Positions 26,225 to 34,692 of a DNA stretch of 64,000 nucleotides are shown here, in pieces. The notes beneath the pieces are model-generated. The model was given only the letters and a program-made list of their open reading frames with translations, ran no database searches and was not told the DNA's origin. Within the stretch, counting starts at the first letter, position 1. Every line of letters starts with the position of its first letter. Source of the stretch: Bradyrhizobium lablabi. GTDB lineage: Bacteria > Pseudomonadota > Alphaproteobacteria > Rhizobiales > Xanthobacteraceae. Location of the stretch: the NCBI RefSeq assembly GCF_018129385.1, contig NZ_JAFCLN010000001.1, positions 558,001 to 622,000 on the forward strand. The letters are read 5' to 3'. Position numbers and translations under genes: made by a program.

Positions 26225-27367
26225 TTAACCGGTTGTTGCAGGCCGGGGTTTTCCGGCCGCCGTTTCGCCATATGGTTTCAGAGTTGCGAACAACAGGGTC
26301 CACAGGGAAAGCATGGAGACCGGCACGGTGTAATAGGGCGTGAACACCGGGTGAGTCATGAAGAAGAAGATGTTCAATGCCAGGTTTACGGCGACCAGCA
26401 GCGCGGCCGGCCCAGCCCGGCCGCGATAGCCGAAGCGCAGGATCAGGGTGCTCCAGGCGGCCGCGATCACCAGCAACACGAACTGAAGATCGGCGACGTA
26501 GGACAGCAACACCGTGGCGTTCAATTCGGGCGGGGCGATATCGATGCCGCCATAGGTGGTGGCGAACGGGCTGCCGGCATTGATGGCGTGCGCGGCAAGC
26601 GTCGGCGCCAGTCCGATCAAAAATGCGACGCTGAAGCCGAGGCCGTCCAGGAAGGTTTCCCTGTTTCGCGCGATCAGGAACGCGCCCAGGAAGAAGACGC
26701 CATAGCCGGAAGCGAGCACAACGTTCGGCAAGCGGAAGCTGACGGAGAGCCCGATCAAGAGGCCGATCAGCGCGGAGAGAAAGATGCGCTGCCGCACAGC
26801 CTCCGTGACGAAAAATCTCGCTGTCAGATATCCTGCCAGCGCGCAGACCATCATGGTCGGCGCCATCGAATAGCTCGCCTTCGTCGGGTTGATCATCAGG
26901 TAGACCGCGACATCGCCGAAGATCGCCGCGAGCACCACCTGAGGAAAGGTGGATGCCCGCAGCAGCGCCAGCACCGCAAAACCGAAAGCTACCAGCGACG
27001 CCAGCATGAACAGCGGAATCACCTGAAATCCGGCCGGAAACGCCGCCAGCATGAAACCGGTGCCCGGCGGATATTGAATCACGATCTTGTTCAGCGCCGG
27101 CATCGGCGTGTGACAGGGCGACCTTGCCGGATTATCCCATTCGGGGTAGCCGATTTCCTTCAGCTTGTTGGCAAAGTAGCGGTCGTCGTCGCGGGTGATG
27201 TCGGTGTCGATGCCGCGCCATCCAAACCGCTGAAACAGATGGGCCTGGCGCAGATAGCAGACGTCGTCATAGACGCCGCGGGATTCATGCCAGCGTGAGA
27301 TCGACCAGATATTGCTCGCCAGTATCGCCAGCAGGCCGATGCCGCAAATGATCTTCAGCAATTTCAT
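26225..27367 (-). CDS. Polytopic membrane protein, possible GT-C glycosyltransferase
   Basis: A 380-residue integral membrane protein with about nine to ten helices. The long first loop contains acidic residues (GVYDDVCYLRQAH and DTDITRDDDRYF) where GT-C enzymes carry catalytic Asp residues, and QYPPGTGFMLAAFP resembles the 'PPG' segment of membrane mannosyltransferases. I do not recognise a specific family. It is 55 bp upstream of the GT2 gene on the same strand, a frequent pairing in which the GT2 makes the lipid-linked sugar donor and the polytopic protein uses it. That role is inference. Confidence 0.65.
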   Translation of the reverse strand: MKLLKIICGIGLLAILASNIWSISRWHESRGVYDDVCYLRQAHLFQRFGWRGIDTDITRDDDRYFANKLKEIGYPEWDNPARSPCHTPMPALNKIVIQYPPGTGFMLAAFPAGFQVIPLFMLASLVAFGFAVLALLRASTFPQVVLAAIFGDVAVYLMINPTKASYSMAPTMMVCALAGYLTARFFVTEAVRQRIFLSALIGLLIGLSVSFRLPNVVLASGYGVFFLGAFLIARNRETFLDGLGFSVAFLIGLAPTLAAHAINAGSPFATTYGGIDIAPPELNATVLLSYVADLQFVLLVIAAAWSTLILRFGYRGRAGPAALLVAVNLALNIFFFMTHPVFTPYYTVPVSMLSLWTLLFATLKPYGETAAGKPRPATTG

Positions 27368-27416
27368 CGTTGTTCCAATGCGCGACGTCCCATGCCGCTT
27401 TTAGCCCAATTTCTGT

Positions 27417-27902
27417 TCAGCGCCATGTGCCGATCCGCGCCGTGCCTTCAAGCACTTCCGATATCCGCAACCGCGTGCCATGCGTGGTCTCATCCGGCAA
27501 CGCATCGGCCGCGAAGAAGCCGCAAGCGACGATCTCGCGGTTCGGCTCCGGCAGGCGGTCCTGCGCAAACTGCCTGACCACATAGACCGCGACGTGGTCG
27601 CGGCGGGAGACGTGGCTGTTGAAGAACAGGCCGTGCAGATCGGGCTCGCCCTTCAGCTCGATCCGCCCCTCTTCCAGCAATTCGCGGCGCAGCGCCTCGA
27701 CGAAGCTCTCGCCGACCTCGACACCGCCGCCCGGCAGGTGCCAGCCGCTGACGTAGGAATGCTTGACCAGGAACACCTTGCGCTCGCCGTCCAGCACCAC
27801 GGCGCGGACGCCGAGCGTCATGCCGCGGACCAGGCGCCAATAGAGGTGAAAGATCCGCCGGAGCAGCGGCTCGAACCTCTTTCGCATGTCATCAAGACTC
27901 AT
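27417..27902 (-). CDS. Nudix hydrolase with a variant Nudix box
   Basis: A 161-residue Nudix protein. The box reads GGGVEVGESFVEALRRELLEE, and then G-R-I where the pattern expects any residue, Gly, then a hydrophobic one; the last glycine is replaced by Arg. The catalytic glutamates are retained. The region before it (VRAVVLDGERKVFLVKHSYVSGWHLPGG) is typical of general nucleotide-diphosphate hydrolases. I chose the ATG at 27902 (MSLDDMRKRF); the longer frame to 28079 has no family character. It diverges from the phosphoesterase gene. Confidence 0.82.
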   Translation of the reverse strand: MSLDDMRKRFEPLLRRIFHLYWRLVRGMTLGVRAVVLDGERKVFLVKHSYVSGWHLPGGGVEVGESFVEALRRELLEEGRIELKGEPDLHGLFFNSHVSRRDHVAVYVVRQFAQDRLPEPNREIVACGFFAADALPDETTHGTRLRISEVLEGTARIGTWR

Positions 27903-27996
27903 GACCGCCGCGTGCTCCGTTCCGCAACCCCGCGCTTCATTTTTGATCCTTGCGCCAGCGCGGCGCGCTTGCCAATAGATGGAGGGGAGTTTTCCG

Positions 27997-28881
27997 ATGG
28001 CGGCATTCACGCTGGCGCACCTGTCCGATCCGCATCTGCCGCCGATGCCGGCGGCGCGGTTTCGCGATCTCGCGAACAAGCGCGCGCTCGGCTATCTCAA
28101 CTGGACCCGCAACCGCCACAAATACCACCGCCGCGAGGTGCTGGATGCGCTGGTCGCCGATCTTCGGGCGCAGCGGCCGGACCACATCGCGGTGACCGGG
28201 GACCTCGTCAACCTCGCGCTGGAGGCCGAGTTCGCGCCGTCGCGGGCCTGGCTGGAGAGCGTCGGCGCGGCGGAGCACGTCACCGTCATTCCCGGCAATC
28301 ACGACGCCTATGTCCGCGCCACCAGCCACCGCGCGGCGGAGGCGTGGGACGACTATCTGCGCGGCGATGAAGGGAGCGGCGCAACCTTTCCCTTCCTGCG
28401 GCGGCGCGGGCCGGTGGCGCTGATCGGGGTCTCCTCCGCGGTGCCGACCATGCCGCTGATGGCCACAGGCCGGCTCGGCCACGCGCAGATCGAGGCACTC
28501 GATCGCCTGCTCGCGCAATTATCCCCCGAACAGGTGTTTCGCGTGCTGCTGGTGCACCACCCCCTGCATTCGACTGCACGCGTCAAGCGGCTGACGGATT
28601 CGCCAAAGGTCAAGGCGGTCTTGAAAAAGCACGGCGTGGAGCTGGTGTTGCACGGGCATGACCACATTCATTCGACGATGTGGTTCGACGGACCTAACGG
28701 CCGCATTCCCGCGATCGGCGTGCCGTCGGCTTCGGCCATCGCGCACCGGCACTATCCGGCGGCGGCCTTCAATCTGTTCGAGATCGAGCGCGCAAACGGC
28801 GTCTGGCGCTGCGAGCAGATGGTGCGCAGCGTCAACAGCGATTTGCGGGTGCAGGAGATACGCAAGACGCGATTGATCTAG
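27997..28881 (+). CDS. Calcineurin-like metallophosphoesterase
   Basis: A 294-residue dinuclear-metal phosphoesterase. All motifs are present in order: D11-x-H13 (LSDPHL), GDLVN, GNHDA, a middle HH (LVHHPLHS) and GHDHIHS. It may act on a nucleotide or a phosphodiester such as cAMP, but substrate cannot be inferred. The ATG at 27997 is preceded by GGAGGGGAG, a strong ribosome site, which overrides the earlier ATG at 27979. Its stop overlaps that of the convergent membrane-tail gene by four bases. Confidence 0.9.
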   Translation: MAAFTLAHLSDPHLPPMPAARFRDLANKRALGYLNWTRNRHKYHRREVLDALVADLRAQRPDHIAVTGDLVNLALEAEFAPSRAWLESVGAAEHVTVIPGNHDAYVRATSHRAAEAWDDYLRGDEGSGATFPFLRRRGPVALIGVSSAVPTMPLMATGRLGHAQIEALDRLLAQLSPEQVFRVLLVHHPLHSTARVKRLTDSPKVKAVLKKHGVELVLHGHDHIHSTMWFDGPNGRIPAIGVPSASAIAHRHYPAAAFNLFEIERANGVWRCEQMVRSVNSDLRVQEIRKTRLI

Positions 28882-29438
28882 AAATTCTTCAGCGTCGCGA
28901 AAACGGCGAAGCCGAACAGCGCGGCGGCGCCGAGGATGAAGCCGAGCACAAAGCTCCAGAATTTTCCGCCGCGGCGTGACGGCTTATCCTTCGGGGCCGG
29001 CTCGGCCACCGGCGTCGCCACCAGCGCATGCTCACGCTCGATCATGCGGCGCGCGACGTAGTCGGTGACGGCATCGACGATGACGGGCACGTCATGCGAC
29101 TCGGCGAGCACGATGCGGCCGAAGCGCGTGTCCTGCACGAAGCGATAGATGCGCTTGTCGCGTCCCATCAGGATATGCGCGACCACATCGATCCATAGCC
29201 GCGGCGTCTCGCCCTGGCTGATGCCGCGGTCGAACAGATCGACATTGCCAGGCACCTGCGCGAACAGCTGATCGAGCGCCTCATTCAAAATCTCAAGCCG
29301 CGCCACTTCGGCGTCGCGCAGATCGACCACAACGCCGGTGCGATCGGCCGCCTCGATCCGCGCCTTGCGCAGCGCGTCGCGCAGCCGCATCGGCGGCACG
29401 GTAGCGGCGGTGCTGGAAGTTGATTGCGCGTCTGACAT
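28878..29438 (-). CDS. Conserved hypothetical protein with C-terminal membrane anchor
   Basis: A 186-residue protein that I cannot assign to a named family. Residues 1-150 look soluble, with an acidic helical part (RLEILNEALDQLFAQVPGNVDLFDRGISQGE) and ILMGRDKRIYRFVQDTRFGRIVLAES. A basic linker (KDKPSRRGGK) leads to a single helix (about 162-182, FWSFVLGFILGAAALFGFAVFA). It would be a tail-anchored cytoplasmic protein. It is convergent with the phosphoesterase and is the only gene on its strand until the DUF4170 gene. Confidence 0.7.
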   Translation of the reverse strand: MSDAQSTSSTAATVPPMRLRDALRKARIEAADRTGVVVDLRDAEVARLEILNEALDQLFAQVPGNVDLFDRGISQGETPRLWIDVVAHILMGRDKRIYRFVQDTRFGRIVLAESHDVPVIVDAVTDYVARRMIEREHALVATPVAEPAPKDKPSRRGGKFWSFVLGFILGAAALFGFAVFATLKNF

Positions 29439-29561
29439 CGCCGTGCGGCCTTTGTCCTGATGGGTCGTTTTTGCGGCCTTAACCTATCAGCAACCATGTT
29501 CGGCGCAAAGGGGCCTTTATTCTCAAGGGGTTAGCCCGCCAGCCGTTTTGCACAAGCAAAC

Positions 29562-29589
29562 GGCCCCACCCGGAAATCCGGATGGGGCC
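29562..29589 (-). terminator. Hairpin downstream of the DUF4170 gene
   Basis: GGCCCCA (29562-29568) pairs with TGGGGCC (29583-29589), extended inward by CCGG/CCGG across one mismatch with an AAAT loop. On the minus strand it is followed by GTTTGCTTG. A second short stem (CCGTTT...AAACGG, 29543-29563) adjoins it. Likely end of the aceA-DUF4170 transcript. Confidence 0.55.
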
Positions 29590-29636
29590 GCCTGGTCCTT
29601 GGTTTGTTTCCCCTTTAAAGGCTTGCCGATCGGCGA

Positions 29637-29843
29637 TCAGGCCGGGATGCGGGAGGGCTCTTCCACGATCGAAAAGCGCACGCCGGCCTTGTGACGGTTC
29701 TCTTCCGAGACCGTGCGCCAGGCGTCCTCGGCCTCCTGCCGGGTCTTGAACGGACCCTGCACCTGAGCCGAGCCTTCCACGAGCTTGTGGAAGTTCATCG
29801 AACCGAACTCGCCGCCAATCACCCAGAAATTGCTCTTCGTCAT
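29637..29843 (-). CDS. DUF4170 family small protein
   Basis: A 68-residue protein (NFWVIGGEFGSMNFHKLVEGSAQVQGPFKTRQEAEDAWRTVSEE) of the DUF4170 family of alphaproteobacteria. No function is established. It has no signal peptide or helix that would span a membrane, so it is presumably cytoplasmic. It lies 23 bp downstream of the isocitrate lyase stop on the same strand and ahead of a hairpin, so it is probably co-transcribed with aceA and rises during growth on acetate or fatty acids. Confidence 0.83.
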   Translation of the reverse strand: MTKSNFWVIGGEFGSMNFHKLVEGSAQVQGPFKTRQEAEDAWRTVSEENRHKAGVRFSIVEEPSRIPA

Positions 29844-29866
29844 GACTAGTCTCCTGTCGTTACCCG

Positions 29867-31501
29867 TTAGCCGAACTGGTTCATCGTGTTGTGGGCGCCG
29901 CCCGCCTTGAGAGCTGCTTCACCGGCGAAATATTCCTTGTGCTCGTCGCCGATGTCGGAGCCGGCCATGTTCTGATGCTTGACGCAGGCGATGCCCTGAC
30001 GGATCTCCTGGCGCTGCACGTTCTTCACGTACCCAAGCATGCCCTGCTCGCCGAAATACTCCCTCGCGAGGTTGTCGGTCGACAGGGCTGCCGTGTGATA
30101 GGTCGGCAGCGTGATCAGGTGGTGGAAGATGCCGGCGCGCTCGGCTGAATCGGCCTGGAAGGTGCGGATGCGCTCGTCGGCCTCGATGGCCAGCGGCGTA
30201 TCGTCGTATTCCGGCTTCATCAATTCAGCACGGTTGTACTTGCTGACATCCTTGCCGGCTTCCTTCATCGCGTCGTACACCTGCCAACGGAAGTTGAGCG
30301 TCCAGTTGAACGACGGCGAATTGTTGTAGGCCAGCTTCGCGTTCGGAACGACCTTGCGAATGCGATCGACCATCTTGGCGATCTGCTCGATATGCGGCTT
30401 CTCGGTCTCGATCCACAAGAGGTCGGCGCCGTTCTGGAGCGAGGTGATGCAGTCGAGCACACAGCGGTCTTCGCCCGTGCCGGCACGGAACTGATAGAGG
30501 TTGCTGGCGAGCCGCTTCGGACGCATCATTTTGCCGTGGCGATTGATGATGACATCGCCATTCCTGGCGTTCTCGGCCGTCACTTCCTCGCAATCCAGGA
30601 AGCTGTTGTACTGATCGCCGATGTCGCCGGGCTTGTGGCTGACGGCGATCTGCTGCGTGAGGCCGGCACCCAGCGAGTCGGTGCGGGTCACGACGATGCC
30701 GTCTTCGACGCCGAGTTCAAGGAAGGCATGGCGGCAGGCCCGGATCTTCGCCAGGAACACCTCGTGCGGCACGGTGACCTTGCCGTCCTGGTGACCGCAC
30801 TGCTTTTCGTCCGAGACCTGATTCTCGATCTGCAGCGCGCACGCACCCGCCTCGATCATCTTCTTGGCGAGCAGGTAGGTCGCCTCGGCATTGCCGAAGC
30901 CGGCGTCGATGTCGGCGATGACGGGCACGACATGGGTCTGGAAGTTGTCGATCTTTTCGATCAGCGCTTTTTCCTTTGCCTTGTCGCCTGCCTCGCGGGC
31001 TGCGTCGAGCGCGCGGAAAATATCGTTGAGCTCGCGGGAATCCGCCTGACGCAGGAAGGTGTAGAGCTCCTCAATCAGCGCCGGCACCGAGGTCTTCTCG
31101 TGCATCGACTGATCGGGCAGCGGGCCGAACTCGGAGCGAAGCGCGGCGATCATCCAGCCGGAGAGGTAGAGATAGCGGCGATCGGTCTTGCCGAAATGCT
31201 TCTTCACCGAAATCAGCTTCTGCTGCGCGATGAAGCCGTGCCAGCAACCGAGCGACTGGGTGTACTTGGTGGGATCGGCGTCATAGGCAGCCATGTCGGC
31301 ACGCATCAGCGCCGCGGTGTAGCGGGCGACGTCCAGGCCGGTCTTGAAGCGGTTCTGTAAGCGCATGCGCGCCACGGCCTCGGCGGTGACGCCGTTCCAG
31401 GTCGGCTGGGTCTCGAGCAGCGCCTTGGCCGCTTCAATCTCGCTCAGATAGGAAGCCGGTCCCTGGATGGCTCGGTCGATCCCACGCGGCTGGTAGTTCA
31501 T
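29867..31501 (-). CDS. aceA: Isocitrate lyase
   Basis: A 544-residue isocitrate lyase, first enzyme of the glyoxylate shunt, splitting isocitrate into succinate and glyoxylate. Length and the active-site loop Q234-C235-G236-H237 (in EKQCGHQDGK, in place of the KKCGH of the E. coli form) put it in the longer subfamily found in Bradyrhizobium and Pseudomonas. VIADIDAGFGNAEATYLLAKKMIEAGA and WIETEKPHIEQIAKMV are also typical. The ATG at 31501 (MNYQPRG) with GAGAGG upstream is the start; the frame up to 31618 is non-coding in character. Divergent from a ScfR-type regulator. Confidence 0.95.
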   Translation of the reverse strand: MNYQPRGIDRAIQGPASYLSEIEAAKALLETQPTWNGVTAEAVARMRLQNRFKTGLDVARYTAALMRADMAAYDADPTKYTQSLGCWHGFIAQQKLISVKKHFGKTDRRYLYLSGWMIAALRSEFGPLPDQSMHEKTSVPALIEELYTFLRQADSRELNDIFRALDAAREAGDKAKEKALIEKIDNFQTHVVPVIADIDAGFGNAEATYLLAKKMIEAGACALQIENQVSDEKQCGHQDGKVTVPHEVFLAKIRACRHAFLELGVEDGIVVTRTDSLGAGLTQQIAVSHKPGDIGDQYNSFLDCEEVTAENARNGDVIINRHGKMMRPKRLASNLYQFRAGTGEDRCVLDCITSLQNGADLLWIETEKPHIEQIAKMVDRIRKVVPNAKLAYNNSPSFNWTLNFRWQVYDAMKEAGKDVSKYNRAELMKPEYDDTPLAIEADERIRTFQADSAERAGIFHHLITLPTYHTAALSTDNLAREYFGEQGMLGYVKNVQRQEIRQGIACVKHQNMAGSDIGDEHKEYFAGEAALKAGGAHNTMNQFG

Positions 31502-31637
31502 GATCGTATCCTCTCGACATTCTTGACAGTGCAATGCGAAATGCGTGTCGAGAGCTAAACGCCAGAACGCCAGAATCGTATAGAGGGCTTGTATTCTATT
31601 GGTGATGTCATGTAACATATGAACTTGTCATAGATGT

Positions 31638-31663
31638 CATTTTGTAAAAATAGTCACAAAATG
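31638..31663. promoter_or_regulatory. Inverted repeat between aceA and its regulator, putative ScfR operator
   Basis: CATTTTGT (31638-31645) and ACAAAATG (31656-31663) are perfect 8-bp arms with a 10-nt spacer. The left arm overlaps TTTGTAAA (31641-31648), one base from the TTTGCAAA element bound by RamB/PccR-type regulators. It sits between the divergent genes, 44 bp before the regulator's ATG. Confidence 0.6.
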
Positions 31664-31707
31664 GGTCAATGACACTGACGCGGTTCCTCGGAACCAGGGA
31701 GCGGCCA

Positions 31708-33150
31708 ATGGCGAGCGATTCCGGAAAGAAGCTGTTTGTCGGGCCCCGTTTCCGGCGGATCCGCCAGCAATTGGGGCTGTCGCAGACGCAGATGGCCGAG
31801 GGGCTGGAGATTTCGCCGAGCTACATCAACCTGATCGAGCGGAACCAGCGCCCGGTGACGGCGCAGCTTCTGCTGCGGCTGGCCGAGACTTATGACCTCG
31901 ATCTGCGCGACCTTGCCACCGCCGACGAGGATCGCTTCTTCGCCGAGCTGAACGAGATCTTCTCCGATCCGCTGTTCCGGCAGATCGACCTGCCGAAACA
32001 GGAACTGCGCGACCTCGCCGAGCTTTGCCCCGGCGTGACCCATTCCCTGCAACGCCTCTACGCCGCCTATACCGAGGCAAGGCGCGGCGAGACCATGGTC
32101 GCCGCGCAAATGGCCGACCGCGAGGGCACGCAGTTCGAGGCCAACCCGATCGAGCGGGTGCGCGACCTGATCGAGGCCAATCGCAATTATTTTCCGGAGC
32201 TGGAGACGGCGGCGGAGAATCTGCGCGACGAATTGAACGTCTCGGCCGATGGGCTGTTCGCGGCCCTCTCCGCGCGGCTGCGGGAAAAGCATTCGATCGT
32301 TACCCGCGTGATGCCGGTCGATGTGATGCGCGAGACGCTGCGGCGGTTCGACCGCCATCGCCGCCAGCTTCTGATCTCCGAACTGGTCGACGGTTCGGGA
32401 CGTACCTTTCAGCTCGCGTTCCAGATCGGGCTTGCCGAATGCAGCCCCACGATCGAGGCCATCGTCGGCCGCGCCGGGCCGCTCGACGACACGCCACGGC
32501 GGCTCTACCGCATCACGCTCGCCAATTATTTTGCCGCCGCCGCGATGATGCCCTACCAGGCCTTTCTCAGCGCGGCTGAAGCGCTGAGCTATGACGTGCA
32601 CGTGCTGGCGCAGCGCTTCAATGCCGGCTTCGAGCAGGTCTGTCACCGTCTGACCACGTTGCAGCGGCCGAACGCGCGCGGCGTGCCGTTCTTCCTGCTG
32701 CGGGTCGACAACGCCGGCAATGTCTCGAAGCGGTTTTCCTCCGGCACGTTCCCGTTCTCCAAGTTCGGCGGCACCTGCCCGCTGTGGAACGTGCACTCGA
32801 CCTTCGACACGCCGGATCGGCTGTTGAAGCAGGTGATCGAGCTGCCCGACGGCACGCGCTATTTCTCGATCGCGCAGATGGTGCGCCGGCCGGTGGCGCC
32901 GCATCCGCTGGCGCAGCCGCGCTTTGCGATTGGCCTGGGCTGCGAGATTCGCCATGCGTCGAAACTGGTCTATGCCACCGGCATGGACCTCGAGAAGGCC
33001 GAGGGCACGCCGATCGGCGTCAACTGCCGGCTGTGCGAGCGCGAAAACTGTAGCCAGCGCGCCGAGCCGCCGATCACCCGCACGCTGATCCTCGACGAGA
33101 ACACGCGGCGCGTGACGTCGTTCGCGTTCTCGAACGCACGCGAGCTGTAA
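31708..33150 (+). CDS. ScfR/RamB-type transcriptional regulator (short-chain fatty-acyl-CoA regulator family)
   Basis: A 480-residue regulator. Residues about 10-65 form an XRE helix-turn-helix (FRRIRQQLGLSQTQMAEGLEISPSYINLIERNQRPVT); the middle is an ImmA/IrrE-like domain without a usual zinc motif (RITLANYFAAAAMMPYQAFLSAAEAL). The C-terminal domain carries the conserved cysteines (GGTCPLWNVH, GLGCEIRH, NCRLCERENCSQRAEPP). Relatives (RamB, PccR) sense acyl-CoA or acetate status and control aceA or propionyl-CoA genes. Its position divergent from aceA with a palindrome between them fits that role. Start at 31708 follows AGGGAG (31697-31702). Confidence 0.9.
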   Translation: MASDSGKKLFVGPRFRRIRQQLGLSQTQMAEGLEISPSYINLIERNQRPVTAQLLLRLAETYDLDLRDLATADEDRFFAELNEIFSDPLFRQIDLPKQELRDLAELCPGVTHSLQRLYAAYTEARRGETMVAAQMADREGTQFEANPIERVRDLIEANRNYFPELETAAENLRDELNVSADGLFAALSARLREKHSIVTRVMPVDVMRETLRRFDRHRRQLLISELVDGSGRTFQLAFQIGLAECSPTIEAIVGRAGPLDDTPRRLYRITLANYFAAAAMMPYQAFLSAAEALSYDVHVLAQRFNAGFEQVCHRLTTLQRPNARGVPFFLLRVDNAGNVSKRFSSGTFPFSKFGGTCPLWNVHSTFDTPDRLLKQVIELPDGTRYFSIAQMVRRPVAPHPLAQPRFAIGLGCEIRHASKLVYATGMDLEKAEGTPIGVNCRLCERENCSQRAEPPITRTLILDENTRRVTSFAFSNAREL

Positions 33151-33185
33151 GCGTCACGCTCGCAGATCCAGTTCCGAACAACGGC

Positions 33186-34115
33186 TCAATAGGCGGGCGC
33201 CGACGAGCGCCTCAGCCGCGTCACCGGCCCCCTCACAACCAGCCGCACGCCGGGGCGCCGGGCGAGGCCGAGCGGCGGCTGCAACGGCATGGGTCCTTGC
33301 GGGTCATTCGGGTGCGCGACGGCGTATTCGTAGGCAACATCGAGCGCATGGTTGTTGCCTATCGAGCCGTATTGTGCGGTGAAATCGATCGGTGTGCCGA
33401 CATGCTCGTAGAGATAGCCGCCGAAGATCGCGGTCGGCGCATCCGGCACGATGTCCTCGGTGTTGACGATCCGATATGTCGGTATCCCACAATTGTTCAT
33501 CAGCAATGCAAAATTCACGTCGCCAACACGCGGACTGGCGAAGTTGTGGTGCTGAACGAGCAGGTTCGAACCCGGCTTCACGGATGTATTCGCAAGGACG
33601 TCCGGCACCGCGAGCGTCGACAAGCCGCACCCGAGGCTGTGGCCGGTGAAGAAAAATCGTTTGAACGGCGACAGCGCAGCGATCGCCGCGTACACTTGGC
33701 TCTGGACACCCTGATAGATTTGATAGAAGCCGAGATGCACGTTACCGCCGTTCTGCACGAACGGATACGGCGTCTGAATGGCGAGGCCATCCTGGACTTC
33801 GTCGGCGTCGGTCACGGTGCCGCGGAACACCAGATAGGCATCCTGATTGGCGTCCTGCGCGATGAAACCGAAGGGCTCATCGTAGGTCTCGTCATTCCAC
33901 CAAGTGTAGGTCCAGAACAGCGGGGCCGAAAACGTGTAGTCCTGGCTCGGCAGTTGCCAGATGAATTGCGACCTCGATGGATAATCCTGATTGATCCACT
34001 GGGCGCACTGGTCGTAGGCCCAATCGATGAGCGTGGTGCAGGTCACCGAGTCCGCCAACGCGTAAGGCGCGCCGGGAAAATACATCGGGCAACTGATACG
34101 CGAGGCTGCTTGCAT
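33186..34115 (-). CDS. Lipase, class 3 (alpha/beta hydrolase)
   Basis: A 309-residue protein of the fungal-type class 3 lipase family. The nucleophile elbow is GHSLG with S160 and is preceded by the typical FRGT (98-100) oxyanion segment and NVHLGFYQIYQGVQ. The catalytic Asp is probably D221 or D225 (NTEDIVPDAP), and the His H238 or H256. The ATG at 34115 has AGGAG upstream (34122-34126); the frame up to 34172 adds residues without a signal peptide. It has no obvious export signal, so a cytoplasmic or unusual export route is possible. It stands alone between the regulator and the VOC gene. Confidence 0.85.
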   Translation of the reverse strand: MQAASRISCPMYFPGAPYALADSVTCTTLIDWAYDQCAQWINQDYPSRSQFIWQLPSQDYTFSAPLFWTYTWWNDETYDEPFGFIAQDANQDAYLVFRGTVTDADEVQDGLAIQTPYPFVQNGGNVHLGFYQIYQGVQSQVYAAIAALSPFKRFFFTGHSLGCGLSTLAVPDVLANTSVKPGSNLLVQHHNFASPRVGDVNFALLMNNCGIPTYRIVNTEDIVPDAPTAIFGGYLYEHVGTPIDFTAQYGSIGNNHALDVAYEYAVAHPNDPQGPMPLQPPLGLARRPGVRLVVRGPVTRLRRSSAPAY

Positions 34116-34308
34116 GGGAGGGCTCCTGAATATTGGTGGCGGCCAAAGAAATCTATGCGAGCAATAAGACAAGGATACGACTTTAGGATGCTCCCGGTCA
34201 ACTCAGACGGAGACCTTCCGCAAGCCCGTGCGCGCTGCTAGTTTCATTCCACAAGACCAACCACGGACGGCCGAAACCGTCCGGCGCAGCTCGGGAGAGA
34301 GTAGAATT

Positions 34309-34689
34309 ATGTTCTCGCATATCATGATCGGCACCAACGACCTCGACAGGGCCAAGACATTCTACGATGCGCTGCTTGGCACGCTGGGCGTGCCGGAGGG
34401 ACGGGTCGACCGCCACCGCATTTTCTGGCGCACCAAGACCGGCACCTTTTCGGTGACCAGGCCGATCAACGGCGAAGCCGCGACCTTTGCCAATGGCGGC
34501 ACCATCGGCTTCCTCGCCAATTCGCAGGCCGAGGCCGACGCCTTCCACGCCACCGGGATCGCTCATGGCGGCAAGACCTGCGAGGAGCCGCCGGGCATCC
34601 GCGAAGGCTCCGGCGTCAAGCTGTACATCGCTTATTTGCGCGACCCTGACGGCAACAAGCTCTGCGCGCTGCACCGCGTGCCGGCCTAG
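34309..34689 (+). CDS. VOC (glyoxalase/bleomycin-resistance) family protein
   Basis: A 126-residue vicinal-oxygen-chelate protein. It starts FSHIMIGTNDLDRAKTFYDALLG, with the metal-ligand His at residue 4, and ends YLRDPDGNKLCALHRV, with the usual DPDGN and C-terminal His or Glu region. Such proteins isomerise, open or bind small metabolites through a metal. Substrate unknown. GGGAGAGAG lies just upstream of the ATG at 34309. The next gene (ketopantoate reductase-like) starts three bases after its stop, so the two are probably co-transcribed. Confidence 0.87.
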   Translation: MFSHIMIGTNDLDRAKTFYDALLGTLGVPEGRVDRHRIFWRTKTGTFSVTRPINGEAATFANGGTIGFLANSQAEADAFHATGIAHGGKTCEEPPGIREGSGVKLYIAYLRDPDGNKLCALHRVPA

Positions 34690-34692
34690 CCG

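Noticed and set aside
29867..33150. Toxin-antitoxin interpretation of the XRE/ImmA-like regulator
   Set aside because: Length, cysteine-rich C-terminal domain and position divergent from aceA fit the ScfR/RamB family instead.
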